Origin: Isoptericola peretonis
GTDB taxonomy: Bacteria; Actinomycetota; Actinomycetes; Actinomycetales; Cellulomonadaceae
Assembly (NCBI GenBank): GCA_023241745.1
Contig: JALQCY010000004.1
Coordinates: 62,001-126,000 of the forward strand
Reading direction: 5' to 3'
DNA: 64,000 nt
Shown here: positions 25,017 to 33,383 of the stretch, piece by piece
Position numbering within the stretch: position 1 is the first letter of the stretch
Layout of the letters: every line of letters begins with the position of its first letter
Made by a program: the position numbers and the translations under genes
Notes under the pieces: model-generated
Told to the model about the DNA's origin: nothing
Databases searched by the model: none
What the model saw: the letters and a program-made list of their open reading frames with translations, nothing else

Positions 25017-26068
25017 CAGGACACCTCCTGGGCGTCGACGGGTCGCGCCTCGGCGTCGTCCTCGGCGGGCAGCGGCTTGCCCGTGATGGTGAGGAAGACC
25101 TCGTCGAGGCTGGGCTGGCCGAGCGTGAACTCGGGCACCGCGATCCCCGCCTCGCCGAGCGCGGGCAGGAGCCGGGCGACGGCGTCGGCCCCGTCCTCGG
25201 GCACCCGGGCCGACAGGGCGTACGGGTCGGTGGCGAGCGCCGGCTCGGAGCCGATCACCTTCTCGACGACGCTCGCCGCGGCAGGCCGCTGGGAGGCGTC
25301 GGCCAGGCGCATGGACACCGCACCCTGCCCGACGGACTGCTTCAGCTCGGTGGACGTGCCCTCCGCGATGACCTTGCCGTGGTCGATGACGGCGATGCGG
25401 TCGGCGAGCTGGTCGGCCTCCTCGAGGTACTGGGTGGTCAGCAGCACGGTGGCGCCGTCCGCCACCAGCACGCGGACGATGTCCCACACCTGGTTGCGGC
25501 TGCGCGGGTCGAGGCCGGTGGTGGGCTCGTCGAGGAACAGCACGCGCGGGGCGAGGACGAGCGACGCGGCCAGGTCGATCCGTCGCCGCATGCCGCCCGA
25601 GTACGTCTTGACCTGCCGTGCCCCGGCGTCGGACAGGCTGAACGCGTCGAGCAGCCCCTCGACGCGGTGCCGGGCCGACGCGCCCCTGAAGCCGTACAGG
25701 CGGGCGAGCATGAGGAGGTTCTCGGTGCCGGTCAGGTCCTCGTCCACCGAGGCGTACTGGCCGGTGAGCCCGACGGCGCTGCGGACGGCGTCGGCGTCGT
25801 TCACGACGTCGTGGCCGAGCACGCGGGCGGTGCCCGCGTCGGGGCGCAGCAGCGTGGCGAGCATGCGGACGACCGTGGTCTTGCCGGCGCCGTTCGGGCC
25901 CAGCAGGCCGAAGACGCTGCCGGTGGGGATCTGCAGGTCGACGCCGTCGACGGCCTTGGTGACCTGCTTGCGGGTGGTGAAGTGCTTGACGAGCCCGTGG
26001 GCGTCGACGGCGAGCCCGTCTCGCGGCGGGACGGCGTCGGGGAGCCGGTGGGCGGGTGGGTCGGACAT
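25016..26068 (-). CDS. DrrA-type ABC transporter ATP-binding protein
   Basis: A 350-residue ATPase with Walker [16 protein letters not shown]-loop [15 protein letters not shown], signature [17 protein letters not shown], Walker [13 protein letters not shown] and switch [10 protein letters not shown] (Gln in place of His, typical of the DrrA group). The C-terminal 100 residues include the [16 protein letters not shown] motif (the CREEM-like region) of DrrA proteins. The ATG at 26068 has GGAGGG upstream. A palindromic operator and a TAGCCT -10-like hexamer precede it. Works with the coupled permease as an exporter. Confidence 0.92.
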   Translation of the reverse strand: MSDPPAHRLPDAVPPRDGLAVDAHGLVKHFTTRKQVTKAVDGVDLQIPTGSVFGLLGPNGAGKTTVVRMLATLLRPDAGTARVLGHDVVNDADAVRSAVGLTGQYASVDEDLTGTENLLMLARLYGFRGASARHRVEGLLDAFSLSDAGARQVKTYSGGMRRRIDLAASLVLAPRVLFLDEPTTGLDPRSRNQVWDIVRVLVADGATVLLTTQYLEEADQLADRIAVIDHGKVIAEGTSTELKQSVGQGAVSMRLADASQRPAAASVVEKVIGSEPALATDPYALSARVPEDGADAVARLLPALGEAGIAVPEFTLGQPSLDEVFLTITGKPLPAEDDAEARPVDAQEVS

Positions 26069-26082
26069 GGGTCCCTCCAGAG

Positions 26083-26107
26083 GTGACGTGCGTCACGTAC
26101 CAGGCTA
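26083..26107 (-). promoter_or_regulatory. Palindromic operator and -10 element of drrAB-like operon
   Basis: Palindrome GTGACGTGCGTCAC (26083-26096, arms GTGACG/CGTCAC) followed on the minus strand by a TAGCCT hexamer (26102-26107), so the palindrome would cover the transcription start of the ABC operon. No regulator gene is adjacent. Confidence 0.45.
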
Positions 26108-26164
26108 GGACGGACCTCCGACGGAGAACTCATCGGTCGCCGCGCCCGTGGCAGGGTGGCGGCC

Positions 26165-27565
26165 ATGACGACGCAGCTGCTGGACCCCGACCACCTGGCC
26201 GCCTGGGTCGCGACGCAGGCGGGATACGCGCGCGTGCCGGGCGTGCAGTACGCCGTCCGGGCGGGCGACGACCTCGTGATCGACGGGGCCTGGGGCGTCG
26301 CGGACGCCTCCACGGGGGAGCCGCTGCGCACCGACCACGTCTTCCGGGTCGCGTCGCACTCCAAGACGTTCACCGCGACGGCGGTGGCGCGGCTCGCCGA
26401 GCGGGGCAGCCTGCGCCTCGACGACCCCTTCGAGGTCCACCTGCCCGAGCTCGCGGGCAGCGCGGTCGGCCGGGTGACCCTGCGCGAGGCGCTCGGCCAC
26501 ACGGGCGGGGTGCTGCGGGACGGGCGCGACGCGGACTTCTGGCAGCTCGGTGGGCCGTTCCCCAACCGGGCGGCGCTGATCGCGTCGGTCCGGGCGGACG
26601 GCCCGGTCCTGGCGCGGGGCGAGACCTTCAAGTACTCGAACCTGGCCTTCGGGCTGCTCGGCCTGGTCGTCGAGTCGGTCACGGGGACGCCGTTCGCCGA
26701 GCACGTCCGGTCGGACCTGCTCGAGCCGCTGAGGCTGGTACACACCTCGCCGGAGCTCGGCGACGTCGGCCCCGCGGTCGTCGGCCACTCCGCCCTCGGC
26801 GTCGCCGACGACGGCCGGCTGCCCGTGGCGCCGGTGCGCACGGGCGCGCTCGACGCGGCGACCGGGTTCTGCTCGACGGCGTCCGACCTGGCGTGCTGGT
26901 TCGCGGCGCACGCCCGCGCCTCGGACCTGCTGCGCCCGGAGACGCGCCGCCTGATGCAGCGCGACGAGTCGGTGTTCGACCGACCGCACGCCCGGCGGCG
27001 TCGCTACGGGCTGGGACTCGAGACGCGGGAGATCGAGGGACGGCGCGTCGTGGGGCACGGCGGCGCGTTCCCCGGCCAGCTCAGCCGCACGTGGGCCGCC
27101 CCGGACGGCGGGATCGTCGTGTCGGTGCTGACCAACGCCGTCGACGGCCCGGCCGACACGATCGCCACGGGAGTGTTCGCGCTGGTCGCGACCGCCCTCG
27201 ACGCGGGCGTCCCGTCGGACGAGGAGCTCGCGGCCCTCGATCGCCGCACGGGACGGTTCGCCAACCTGTGGGGGCTGACGGACGTCGTCCGGCTCGGGCG
27301 GGACCTGTGGCTGATCGACCCACGCCCGGAGGACCCGCTGGCCGGCGCCGAGCGGCTGGTCGTGGACGGCGACGTCCTCCGGCTCCCGGCCGAGCCCGGC
27401 TTCGGGGCGCCGGGGGAGCAGGTCGAGGTGCTGCCCGACGATCTCGGCCGGCCGGCTGCGATCGTCGTCGGCGGGCTGACGTCGTGGCGGGCCGAGGACT
27501 ACGAGCGCGAGCGCCGCGCCCAGCTCGCGGCACGCACGGTCACGGCTCGGGGAACGTCGGCGTGA
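26165..27565 (+). CDS. Serine hydrolase, beta-lactamase/class C (PF00144) family
   Basis: A 466-residue protein with the S-x-x-K nucleophile motif in FRVASHSKTFTATAVARL (about residue 68), the Y-x-N element FKYSNLAFGLLG and a late His-Gly box GRRVVGHGGAFPGQ. The last about 120 residues form an extra beta-rich domain. There is no signal peptide, so it is cytoplasmic and more likely an esterase or D-aminopeptidase-like enzyme than a resistance beta-lactamase. ATG 26165 is preferred over GTG 26156 because AGGG lies 9 nt before the ATG. It overlaps the convergent GntR gene by 26 nt. Confidence 0.85.
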   Translation: MTTQLLDPDHLAAWVATQAGYARVPGVQYAVRAGDDLVIDGAWGVADASTGEPLRTDHVFRVASHSKTFTATAVARLAERGSLRLDDPFEVHLPELAGSAVGRVTLREALGHTGGVLRDGRDADFWQLGGPFPNRAALIASVRADGPVLARGETFKYSNLAFGLLGLVVESVTGTPFAEHVRSDLLEPLRLVHTSPELGDVGPAVVGHSALGVADDGRLPVAPVRTGALDAATGFCSTASDLACWFAAHARASDLLRPETRRLMQRDESVFDRPHARRRRYGLGLETREIEGRRVVGHGGAFPGQLSRTWAAPDGGIVVSVLTNAVDGPADTIATGVFALVATALDAGVPSDEELAALDRRTGRFANLWGLTDVVRLGRDLWLIDPRPEDPLAGAERLVVDGDVLRLPAEPGFGAPGEQVEVLPDDLGRPAAIVVGGLTSWRAEDYERERRAQLAARTVTARGTSA

Positions 27566-28310
27566 TCGGTCCCAGGCGGGGCGCGGGCGACGGGCGGGGC
27601 TCGTCGAACGTCTCGACCTCGACGGTCTCGGGGGCGAGCAGGCGGGCGACGGCGTCGTCCAGGTTGGTGCGGATGGCCGCGACCAGCCCCTCGGCGTCGC
27701 GGGCCTCGAACCGCTCGACCAGCTCGACGTGCGACTCGGCGGCGTCCTTGCGCACGGCGTAGTCCTCGCTGAGCGTGAAGCTCGCGATCCGGACCTCCAC
27801 GATGAGCGTGGTCATCCAGCGCAGCAGCCACGGGTTGCCGGCGGCGGCGACGAGCGCCCAGTGCACGTTGAGGTCGGCGTCTCCCACGCGCCGCGCGTCC
27901 TCGCTGCGCTCGGCGGCCACGAGCGCGTCGTGCGCGGCTCGGACGGCCGCGACCTGCGCGGGCGTGGCGCGCTCGACGGCGAGGGGCGCGGCGGACGTCT
28001 CGACGACGGCGCGCGCCTCGTACAGCGACCGCACCCGGTCGGCGCTGATCCGCACCACGCTGAGCCCCCGGCCCGGGGTCGAGCGCAGCAGCCCCTCCTG
28101 GACGAGGCGCTGCGCCGCCTCACGGAACGGCCCGCGGCTGACGCCGAGCTGGCTCGACATCTCGACCTCGCGAATGGGCGACCCCACCGGCAGCGCGCCC
28201 GAGTAGACGGCGTTGCGCAGCTCCACGGTGATGAGGTCGACCGTCGACGGCCGTGTCACCGGCGACAGGAACGGTGCGCTGCCGACGGGGACCCGTGACG
28301 ACGGGGTCAT
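27540..28310 (-). CDS. GntR-family transcriptional regulator, FCD (FadR) subfamily
   Basis: A 256-residue protein with the N-terminal winged helix (STVDLITVELRNAVYSGALP, PIREVEMSSQLGVSRGPFRE, GRGLSVVRIS) and an all-helical FCD ligand domain (LYEARAVVETSAA, ADLNVHWALVAAAGNPWL, SHVELVERFEARD). The metal/ligand-binding Asp-His-His positions (DLNVHWAL, AESHVELV) are partly visible. ATG 28310 follows AAGGAGAG by 5 nt. It is divergent from the ehuBCDA transport operon, whose promoter carries a GntR-type palindrome (28522-28535); regulation of that operon is therefore likely. Confidence 0.9.
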   Translation of the reverse strand: MTPSSRVPVGSAPFLSPVTRPSTVDLITVELRNAVYSGALPVGSPIREVEMSSQLGVSRGPFREAAQRLVQEGLLRSTPGRGLSVVRISADRVRSLYEARAVVETSAAPLAVERATPAQVAAVRAAHDALVAAERSEDARRVGDADLNVHWALVAAAGNPWLLRWMTTLIVEVRIASFTLSEDYAVRKDAAESHVELVERFEARDAEGLVAAIRTNLDDAVARLLAPETVEVETFDEPRPSPAPRLGPITPTFPEP

Positions 28311-28521
28311 CTGCTCTCCTTCCACGTGGTCGAGGACCGCCCCGACGGGACACATCATCCCGTGAACCGGACCTCCGGCCAGATCGTGACCCTATTGTGA
28401 CCGTGCTATGACCGAAATTTCGGGCGTTCCAGGCACTCTCCGGCGTGGAGCCGGAGTCCTCGGCACGCTCGTGACCTGCGGCATTGTCGCGAGAGCGCGT
28501 CCGAAGCGGCGCGCCCTCCGA

Positions 28522-28535
28522 GATTGTAGACAATC
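28522..28535. promoter_or_regulatory. GntR-type operator upstream of ehuB
   Basis: Perfect palindrome GATTGTAGACAATC, fitting the GntR core T-N-G-T-N-N-A-C-N-A. A weaker ATGT-N4-ACAT follows at 28540-28551. Both sit just upstream of the -35 box at 28555. The rest of 28311-28648 shows no gene; near 28387-28415 there are only candidate promoter hexamers for the GntR gene. Confidence 0.6.
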
Positions 28536-28554
28536 CGACATGTGGATACATAGA

Positions 28555-28584
28555 TTGTCGTAGCGTCGGCATCGCGGCTACGGT
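28555..28584 (+). promoter_or_regulatory. Promoter of ehuBCDA operon
   Basis: TTGTCG (28555-28560), 18-bp spacer, TACGGT (28579-28584). The predicted start is near 28591, leaving a leader of about 58 nt before GTG 28649. Confidence 0.55.
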
Positions 28585-28648
28585 GTCGCACCGTCCAGAC
28601 CCACAAGCCCGGCGCGGCCTCCGCCCGGGCACGGAAGGGAGACACACC

Positions 28649-29584
28649 GTGTCGTCCACCAGGACCACGAAGAGCCGCCGGGCGTTCCTCGCCGCCGGCT
28701 CCGTTCTCACCATGACCGCCCTGGCCGCCTGCTCGAGCGTTGACGAGGGCGGCTCCGGCGGGGGAGAGGGCGGCGGCTCGACGCTCGCCCAGCTCCAGGA
28801 GGCTGGCACCGTCAACGTCGCCTACAACGGCGAGGAGCCCTACAGCTACGACGACGGCAGCGAGCTCACCGGCGCCACCATCGCGCTGGACAAGGAGGTC
28901 TTCGGCGCGCTCGGCATCGACGAGGTCGAGGGCACCCAGACCGAGTGGAACTCGCTGATCCCGGGTCTCAACGCCGGCCGCTACGACACCGTGAGCGCGG
29001 GGATGTCGATCCTGCCGGAGCGGTGCGAGCAGGCGGCGTTCGCCGAGCCCACGATCATGTACACCACCGCGTTCCTGGTCCCCGAGGGCAACCCGGACAA
29101 GCTCACCGACTGGCAGTCGCTGGAGGAGTCCGGCCTCACGCTCGCGGTGACGAGCGGCGCCATCGAGGACGGCTACGCCCAGAAGACCGGGGTCAAGACG
29201 ATCACGGTCGGCGACTCGACCGACGGGCTCAACGCCGTCGTGTCCGGCCGTGCCGACGCCTTCGCGCTGACCGGCATCTCGATCCGTGCGCTCGCGGAGA
29301 GCACGGACGAGCCCGTCGAGGCCACCGAGGCGTTCGTCGCGACCATCGACGACGTGTCGCAGATCGGCGCGGGAGCCGAGGTGTTCCGCAAGGGCGACAC
29401 CGAGCTGGTCGAGGCGTACAACGAGGAGCTCAAGCCGATCCTGGAGGACAAGGAGCGGTGGCTCGAGATCATGGAGCCGTTCGGCTTCACGGAGGCGGAG
29501 TACCCGCCGCCGGGTCTGACCGCGGACATGCTGTGCGAGGGCGACCTCAAGAAGATCTCCGACGAGCTGGGGCTGGACTCCTGA
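28649..29584 (+). CDS. ehuB: Ectoine/amino-acid-type ABC transporter substrate-binding lipoprotein
   Basis: A 311-residue lipoprotein. The twin-arginine-like start (TKSRRAFLAAG) and lipobox TALAACSS are followed by a Gly/Ser spacer and a type-3 periplasmic-binding fold (VNVAYNGEEPYSYDDG, GLNAGRYDTVSAGMSILPER, AVTSGAIEDGYAQ, VSGRADAFALTGISIRAL). The SILPER-type block and the genes downstream match ectoine/hydroxyectoine EhuB systems. GTG 28649 follows GGAAGGGA; upstream in-frame codons precede the promoter and are discarded. It captures solute for EhuC/D/A. The exact ligand (ectoine against another amino-acid-like solute) is not proven by sequence. Confidence 0.82.
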   Translation: MSSTRTTKSRRAFLAAGSVLTMTALAACSSVDEGGSGGGEGGGSTLAQLQEAGTVNVAYNGEEPYSYDDGSELTGATIALDKEVFGALGIDEVEGTQTEWNSLIPGLNAGRYDTVSAGMSILPERCEQAAFAEPTIMYTTAFLVPEGNPDKLTDWQSLEESGLTLAVTSGAIEDGYAQKTGVKTITVGDSTDGLNAVVSGRADAFALTGISIRALAESTDEPVEATEAFVATIDDVSQIGAGAEVFRKGDTELVEAYNEELKPILEDKERWLEIMEPFGFTEAEYPPPGLTADMLCEGDLKKISDELGLDS

Positions 29585-29588
29585 CCGC

Positions 29589-30335
29589 ATGTCAGACGAT
29601 CTCCAGGCACTGATCGACAGCCTTCCCGATCTCGGCGGCGCCGTCCTCGTCACCCTCCAGATGACGCTCGGCGGCGCGGTCCTCGCGATGCTCGTCGCGC
29701 TGGTGCTGGGTTTCGGCTCGCGCACCCGCTCCCTCTGGGTGCGCGGGCCGTCCCGCGTCGTGATCGAGTTCTTCCGCGGCACGTCCCTCGTGGTCCAGAT
29801 CTTCTGGCTCTTCTACGTGCTGCCGGTCTTCGGGTTCAAGATGGAGGCGCTCGCCGTCGCGATCGTCGCCCTCGGGCTCAACTACGGGGCCTACGCCGCC
29901 GAGGTGGTGCGCGGCTCGGTCGAGTCCGTCCCGACCGGCCAGTGGGAGGCCGCGACGGCCCTCAACCTCGGCCCCTTCCACAAGATCCGGCGCGTGATCT
30001 TCCCGCAGGCGTGGGCGCTGATGATCCCCCAGCTGGCCAACCTGCTGATCCAGCTCCTCAAGGGGTCCGCGCTGGCGTTCTACATCACGCTGCACGACCT
30101 GTACTGGTGGATCGACGAGCTCCAGCGCGACACGAGGGACACGTTCTTCAGCTACGGCTGCGGTCTCGTCCTCTACTTCGTGATCGCCTACGTCCTCACG
30201 TGGGGGATGAACTGGCTCGAGGAGCGGGCGAAGCGTCGCCTCGGCCGCGGCACACGACCGCGCCTGCGTGACGTCTTCGGGCTCAAGCCGGGCGTCCCGA
30301 CCGAGGTCGTCCGGGTGAAGGGGGGTGTGGCATGA
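29589..30335 (+). CDS. ehuC: Ectoine/amino-acid-type ABC transporter permease
   Basis: A 248-residue HisM/GlnP-type inner membrane permease with about five helices (AVLVTLQMTLGGAVLAMLVAL, SLVVQIFWLFYVLPVFG and others). The EAA cytoplasmic loop is PTGQWEAATALNLGPFHKIR, which contacts the ATPase. A charged tail of about 40 residues follows the last helix. It starts 4 nt after ehuB and its stop overlaps the ehuD ATG by 4 nt (ATGA), so all are in one operon. Confidence 0.85.
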   Translation: MSDDLQALIDSLPDLGGAVLVTLQMTLGGAVLAMLVALVLGFGSRTRSLWVRGPSRVVIEFFRGTSLVVQIFWLFYVLPVFGFKMEALAVAIVALGLNYGAYAAEVVRGSVESVPTGQWEAATALNLGPFHKIRRVIFPQAWALMIPQLANLLIQLLKGSALAFYITLHDLYWWIDELQRDTRDTFFSYGCGLVLYFVIAYVLTWGMNWLEERAKRRLGRGTRPRLRDVFGLKPGVPTEVVRVKGGVA

Positions 30336-30979
30336 ACGAGGACAGCATCTGGAGCTGGGAGACCGCGTGGGACGTCCTGCCCCAGCTCCTCCGGGGCCTG
30401 GTCGTCACCATCGAGGCGACGGTCGTGGGCATGGTGATCGCCTCGATACTGGGCCTGTTCATCGCGCTGGCGATGCGGACGCCGACACGATGGGTCCGCG
30501 GGCCGCTGCGGCTCGTCGTCGACTTCATCCGCATGACGCCGCTGCTGGTGCAGCTCGTGTTCGCGTGGCTCCTGCTGGTCGACATCCCGCCTCTCGTCAT
30601 CGGGTTCTCCGTGCTCGGCGTGCACTACGCGACCTACATGTCGGAGGTGTACCGGGCGGGCATCGAGGCGGTCCCGAAGGGGCAGTGGGAGGCGGCCATC
30701 GCGCTGAACCTCCCGCGCGCCCGCACGTGGCGCGCCGTCGTCCTGCCGCAGGCGATCCGCAACACGTTGCCCGGCCTGGGCAACTACGCGGTCTCCATGT
30801 TCAAGGAGACGCCGTTCCTCTTCGCCATCACGGTGGTGGAGATGTACCAGGCCGCGCAGCAGTACGGCGCCCTGAACTTCTCCTACATCGAGCCGCTGAC
30901 CCTGGTCGGGCTGCTCTTCCTGCTGGTGAGCTACCCGACGTCGCTGCTGGTGCGCAAGATGGAGACGCGCCTTGCCTGA
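30332..30979 (+). CDS. ehuD: Ectoine/amino-acid-type ABC transporter permease
   Basis: A 215-residue permease, the second subunit of the heterodimer. Helices include GLVVTIEATVVGMVIASILG and LLVQLVFAWLLLVDIPPLVI. The EAA loop is PKGQWEAAIALNLPRARTWR, followed by FKETPFLFAITVVEMYQAA. The N-terminal WSWETAWDVLPQLLRGL is typical of EhuD. Coupled to ehuC by ATGA overlap; 42 nt separate it from ehuA. Confidence 0.85.
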   Translation: MNEDSIWSWETAWDVLPQLLRGLVVTIEATVVGMVIASILGLFIALAMRTPTRWVRGPLRLVVDFIRMTPLLVQLVFAWLLLVDIPPLVIGFSVLGVHYATYMSEVYRAGIEAVPKGQWEAAIALNLPRARTWRAVVLPQAIRNTLPGLGNYAVSMFKETPFLFAITVVEMYQAAQQYGALNFSYIEPLTLVGLLFLLVSYPTSLLVRKMETRLA

Positions 30980-31021
30980 CACGAGCCGCCCGACCCGACG
31001 ACCTCCGCTGGGAGCACGACC

Positions 31022-31810
31022 ATGACCAACACCTCGAACGGCACCCCCGCCATCGAGTTCCGCGACGTCGTCAAGCGCTTCGGCGACAACGTCGTCCTGG
31101 ACAAGCTGAACTTCAGCGTGGCCCAGGGCGACCGCGTGACGCTGATCGGGCCGTCCGGGTCCGGCAAGACGACGATCCTGCGCCTCCTGATGACCCTCGA
31201 GGAGGCGAACGGCGGGCTCATCCTCATCGACGGCGACCCCTACACGCACGAGTACAAGGGCGACAAGTGGGTCGAGATCCCGGAGAAGCGCCGCCGTGTG
31301 GTGCGCAACCGGGTGGGGATGGTGTTCCAGCAGTTCAACCTGTTCCCCAACATGACGGTGCTGGAGAACATCATCGAGGCGCCGGTGCACGTGCTCGGAC
31401 TGTCGAAGAAGGACGCGACCGACCGTGCGGAGCAGCTGCTCGAGCAGGTCGGGATGCCGGACAAGCGCGACGCCCGCTGCACCCAGCTGTCCGGAGGCCA
31501 GCAGCAGCGCGTGGCGATCGCCCGAGCGCTGGCCATGGACCCGGAGATCCTGCTGCTGGACGAGGTCACCTCCGCGCTCGACCCCGAGATCGTCGCGGAC
31601 GTGCTCGGCGTGCTGCGCGACATCGCCCGCACCACGGACATCACGATGCTGCTCGTCACGCACGAGATGCAGTTCGCCCGCGAGGTGTCGAACCGCGTGC
31701 TGATGTTCGACCACGGGCAGATCGTCGAGGAGGCAGACCCCGAGACGATGTTCACCAACCCGAAGCACGAGCGCACGCAGGAGTTCCTCAAGGCCGTCCT
31801 CGGCGGCTGA
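31022..31810 (+). CDS. ehuA: Ectoine/amino-acid-type ABC transporter ATP-binding protein
   Basis: A 262-residue polar amino-acid-type ATPase. Walker A is LIGPSGSGKTTILR, Q-loop VGMVFQQFNLFPNMTV, signature TQLSGGQQQRVAIARAL, Walker B ILLLDEVTSALDPE, switch LLVTHEMQFAREV. Between Walker A and the Q-loop it has the extra segment YTHEYKGDKWVEIPEK, which corresponds to the insertion seen in EhuA-like proteins. It closes the operon, and a strong palindromic terminator follows 23 bp after its stop. Confidence 0.87.
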   Translation: MTNTSNGTPAIEFRDVVKRFGDNVVLDKLNFSVAQGDRVTLIGPSGSGKTTILRLLMTLEEANGGLILIDGDPYTHEYKGDKWVEIPEKRRRVVRNRVGMVFQQFNLFPNMTVLENIIEAPVHVLGLSKKDATDRAEQLLEQVGMPDKRDARCTQLSGGQQQRVAIARALAMDPEILLLDEVTSALDPEIVADVLGVLRDIARTTDITMLLVTHEMQFAREVSNRVLMFDHGQIVEEADPETMFTNPKHERTQEFLKAVLGG

Positions 31811-31832
31811 TCACCCGCCCGGGGAACTCCCT

Positions 31833-31884
31833 CACAGACAGCTGCGCCCGCCATGACACGTCATGGCGGGCGCAGCTGTCTGTG
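31833..31884. terminator. Bidirectional hairpin terminator after ehuA
   Basis: Perfect 25-bp inverted repeat (31833-31857 and 31860-31884) with a 2-nt loop, between convergent genes. Its sequence (CACAGACAGCTGCGCCCGCC) is unrelated to the two dispersed palindrome subfamilies. Confidence 0.8.
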
Positions 31885-31906
31885 CGGTGCCGGGGTCTCC
31901 CCGCGG

Positions 31907-33166
31907 TCAGGACGCGGGCGTCGGGGTGGGCGTGGCCGCCGGGTCCTGCTGGGCGGAGCCGCCGTCCTGCTCTGCGTCCGGGTCGGACAGGCCGGACCCG
32001 GTGTCGGCCCCGGAGCCCGTGTCACCCGTGGTGCCGTCGTCGGTGTCGCCGGAGGTGCCCCCGGTGTCGGCGTCGTCGCCCGAGCCGCCCGTGTCACCGG
32101 TCGAGCCGTCGCCGGTCGTGTCGTCGGTGGACCCGTCCGTCGGGGTGTCGGTGCCCTCGGTGGGGGCGTCCGTCGGCGCGTCGGACGGCGCATCGGTGGG
32201 GGCGTCGGTGGTGCCCGTCGTGGGCTGCTCCTCGACGTCGCCGCCCGAGTCGTCACCGGGGACGTTCGCCGGGTCCTCGGCGGGGCTGGTCGGGCTCGGG
32301 ACGGTGTCCGTCCCGTCGGAGTCCGTGGACGTCCGGCTGATGCTCGTGCCGGAGCCCTCCTGGCCGCGCACGGCGTCGGAGAGCGGCTTGCCGATGACCA
32401 TCTCGATCACCAGCACCACGCCCATCACGACGACGAACAGGGCAGCGGCCGACATCGCGAGCACCTTCTTGGTGCCGTGCCGCTCGACGAACCGCAGCCA
32501 GGCGTTGCGGGGCTCCGGCTCCTCCTCGCCCGTGAGGTCCGGGTCGCTGTCGGCCTGGTCGCCTGCCGGGTCGGCGGTCCCGTCCCCGGCGGCCCGCGCT
32601 GACCCGTCGTCCGGGCCTCCGGAGTGCAGAGGCCGGGTCACGCCCAGCTGCTGCGTGGCATCGAGCGGCGCGGACGGGGAGGTCGCGTCGTCGTCCCCGT
32701 CGAGGGACGCGGCGTCGGACGTGCTGACCACGGTGCCGCGCGCCGTCGTCGCCGTGCCGGCGACGCGCATGGAGGCGGTGCGGGACCGGCCCGCGGCGGG
32801 GCCGGTGCGGGCGACGACCTTGGTGACGACGGGCTTGAGCTGCTCGTGCGTCTTCTCGATCGAGCGGGTGTAGAAGAAGTTGCCGATCACCGTGACGACG
32901 CTCGCGAGCCCGGCGCCGATGATCGTCCCGGCGACGCCGAAGAACGACATGAGCACCGTGGCGCTGACCGCCGCGAGGGCGCTCGCCACGACCTGCGTGA
33001 GCGAGAGGTGCGCCCTGGCGGGGGTCTCCTGCTCGTCGGGACGAGGCGCGTCGGAACGCGTCGCGTCGCCGGGGTCGCCCGGGGCGGAGGTACGGGGGGA
33101 AGAGGTCACGGAGGGCGGCGTCCAGGTCGGGGGTCGGCGGTCCGACGCCCGCCGCACCGCCGGCAC
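31907..33166 (-). CDS. Hypothetical membrane protein with acidic Thr/Gly/Asp-rich tail
   Basis: About 419 residues. A disordered N-terminus is followed by two adjacent hydrophobic helices (VVASALAAVSATVLMSFFGV and GAGLASVVTVIGNFFY), a charged linker of about 100 residues, a third helix (VLAMSAAALFVVVMGVVLVI) and a 150-residue low-complexity tail with repeats such as TDAPTDAPSDAPTDAPTEG. The tail is probably outside the membrane and could span the cell wall. GTG 33166 is used; GTG 33109 is an alternative, and a TAGGCT hexamer at 33215-33220 (minus strand) fits either. No family recognised and no function assigned. Confidence 0.65.
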   Translation of the reverse strand: MPAVRRASDRRPPTWTPPSVTSSPRTSAPGDPGDATRSDAPRPDEQETPARAHLSLTQVVASALAAVSATVLMSFFGVAGTIIGAGLASVVTVIGNFFYTRSIEKTHEQLKPVVTKVVARTGPAAGRSRTASMRVAGTATTARGTVVSTSDAASLDGDDDATSPSAPLDATQQLGVTRPLHSGGPDDGSARAAGDGTADPAGDQADSDPDLTGEEEPEPRNAWLRFVERHGTKKVLAMSAAALFVVVMGVVLVIEMVIGKPLSDAVRGQEGSGTSISRTSTDSDGTDTVPSPTSPAEDPANVPGDDSGGDVEEQPTTGTTDAPTDAPSDAPTDAPTEGTDTPTDGSTDDTTGDGSTGDTGGSGDDADTGGTSGDTDDGTTGDTGSGADTGSGLSDPDAEQDGGSAQQDPAATPTPTPAS

Positions 33167-33303
33167 GAGGGCCGCGCGCCGCGGGCTCCGGCGTCTGCCG
33201 CGGGCGTCCCCAGCAGCCTAGGCCGGGCGTGTGCACGTCGCAGCGCGCCGTCGTGACCCGGCCCGAGAGGAACCGCGAAGATCCTGTGTGCGGCCCCTGG
33301 TCA

Positions 33304-33369
33304 GTGTTGTGGGCGCGATTTCGGGGACGATCCGAGGTCGGATTGTCCCCGAAATCGCGCCCACAACAC
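33304..33369. repeat. Long palindromic repeat, subfamily A (copy 2)
   Basis: 31-bp arms (33304-33334, 33339-33369) with a single G-T pair and a 4-nt loop. Begins GTGTTGTGGGCGCGATTTCG. It shares the core of copy 1 at 14528. It lies 14 bp beyond the stop of the leftward aminotransferase gene. Confidence 0.9.
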
Positions 33370-33383
33370 CGGAGGGGCGGGGC

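Noticed and set aside
26165..27565. Beta-lactamase-family gene as an antibiotic resistance determinant
   Set aside because: No signal peptide and a C-terminal extra domain; the PF00144 family is dominated by esterases and peptidases.
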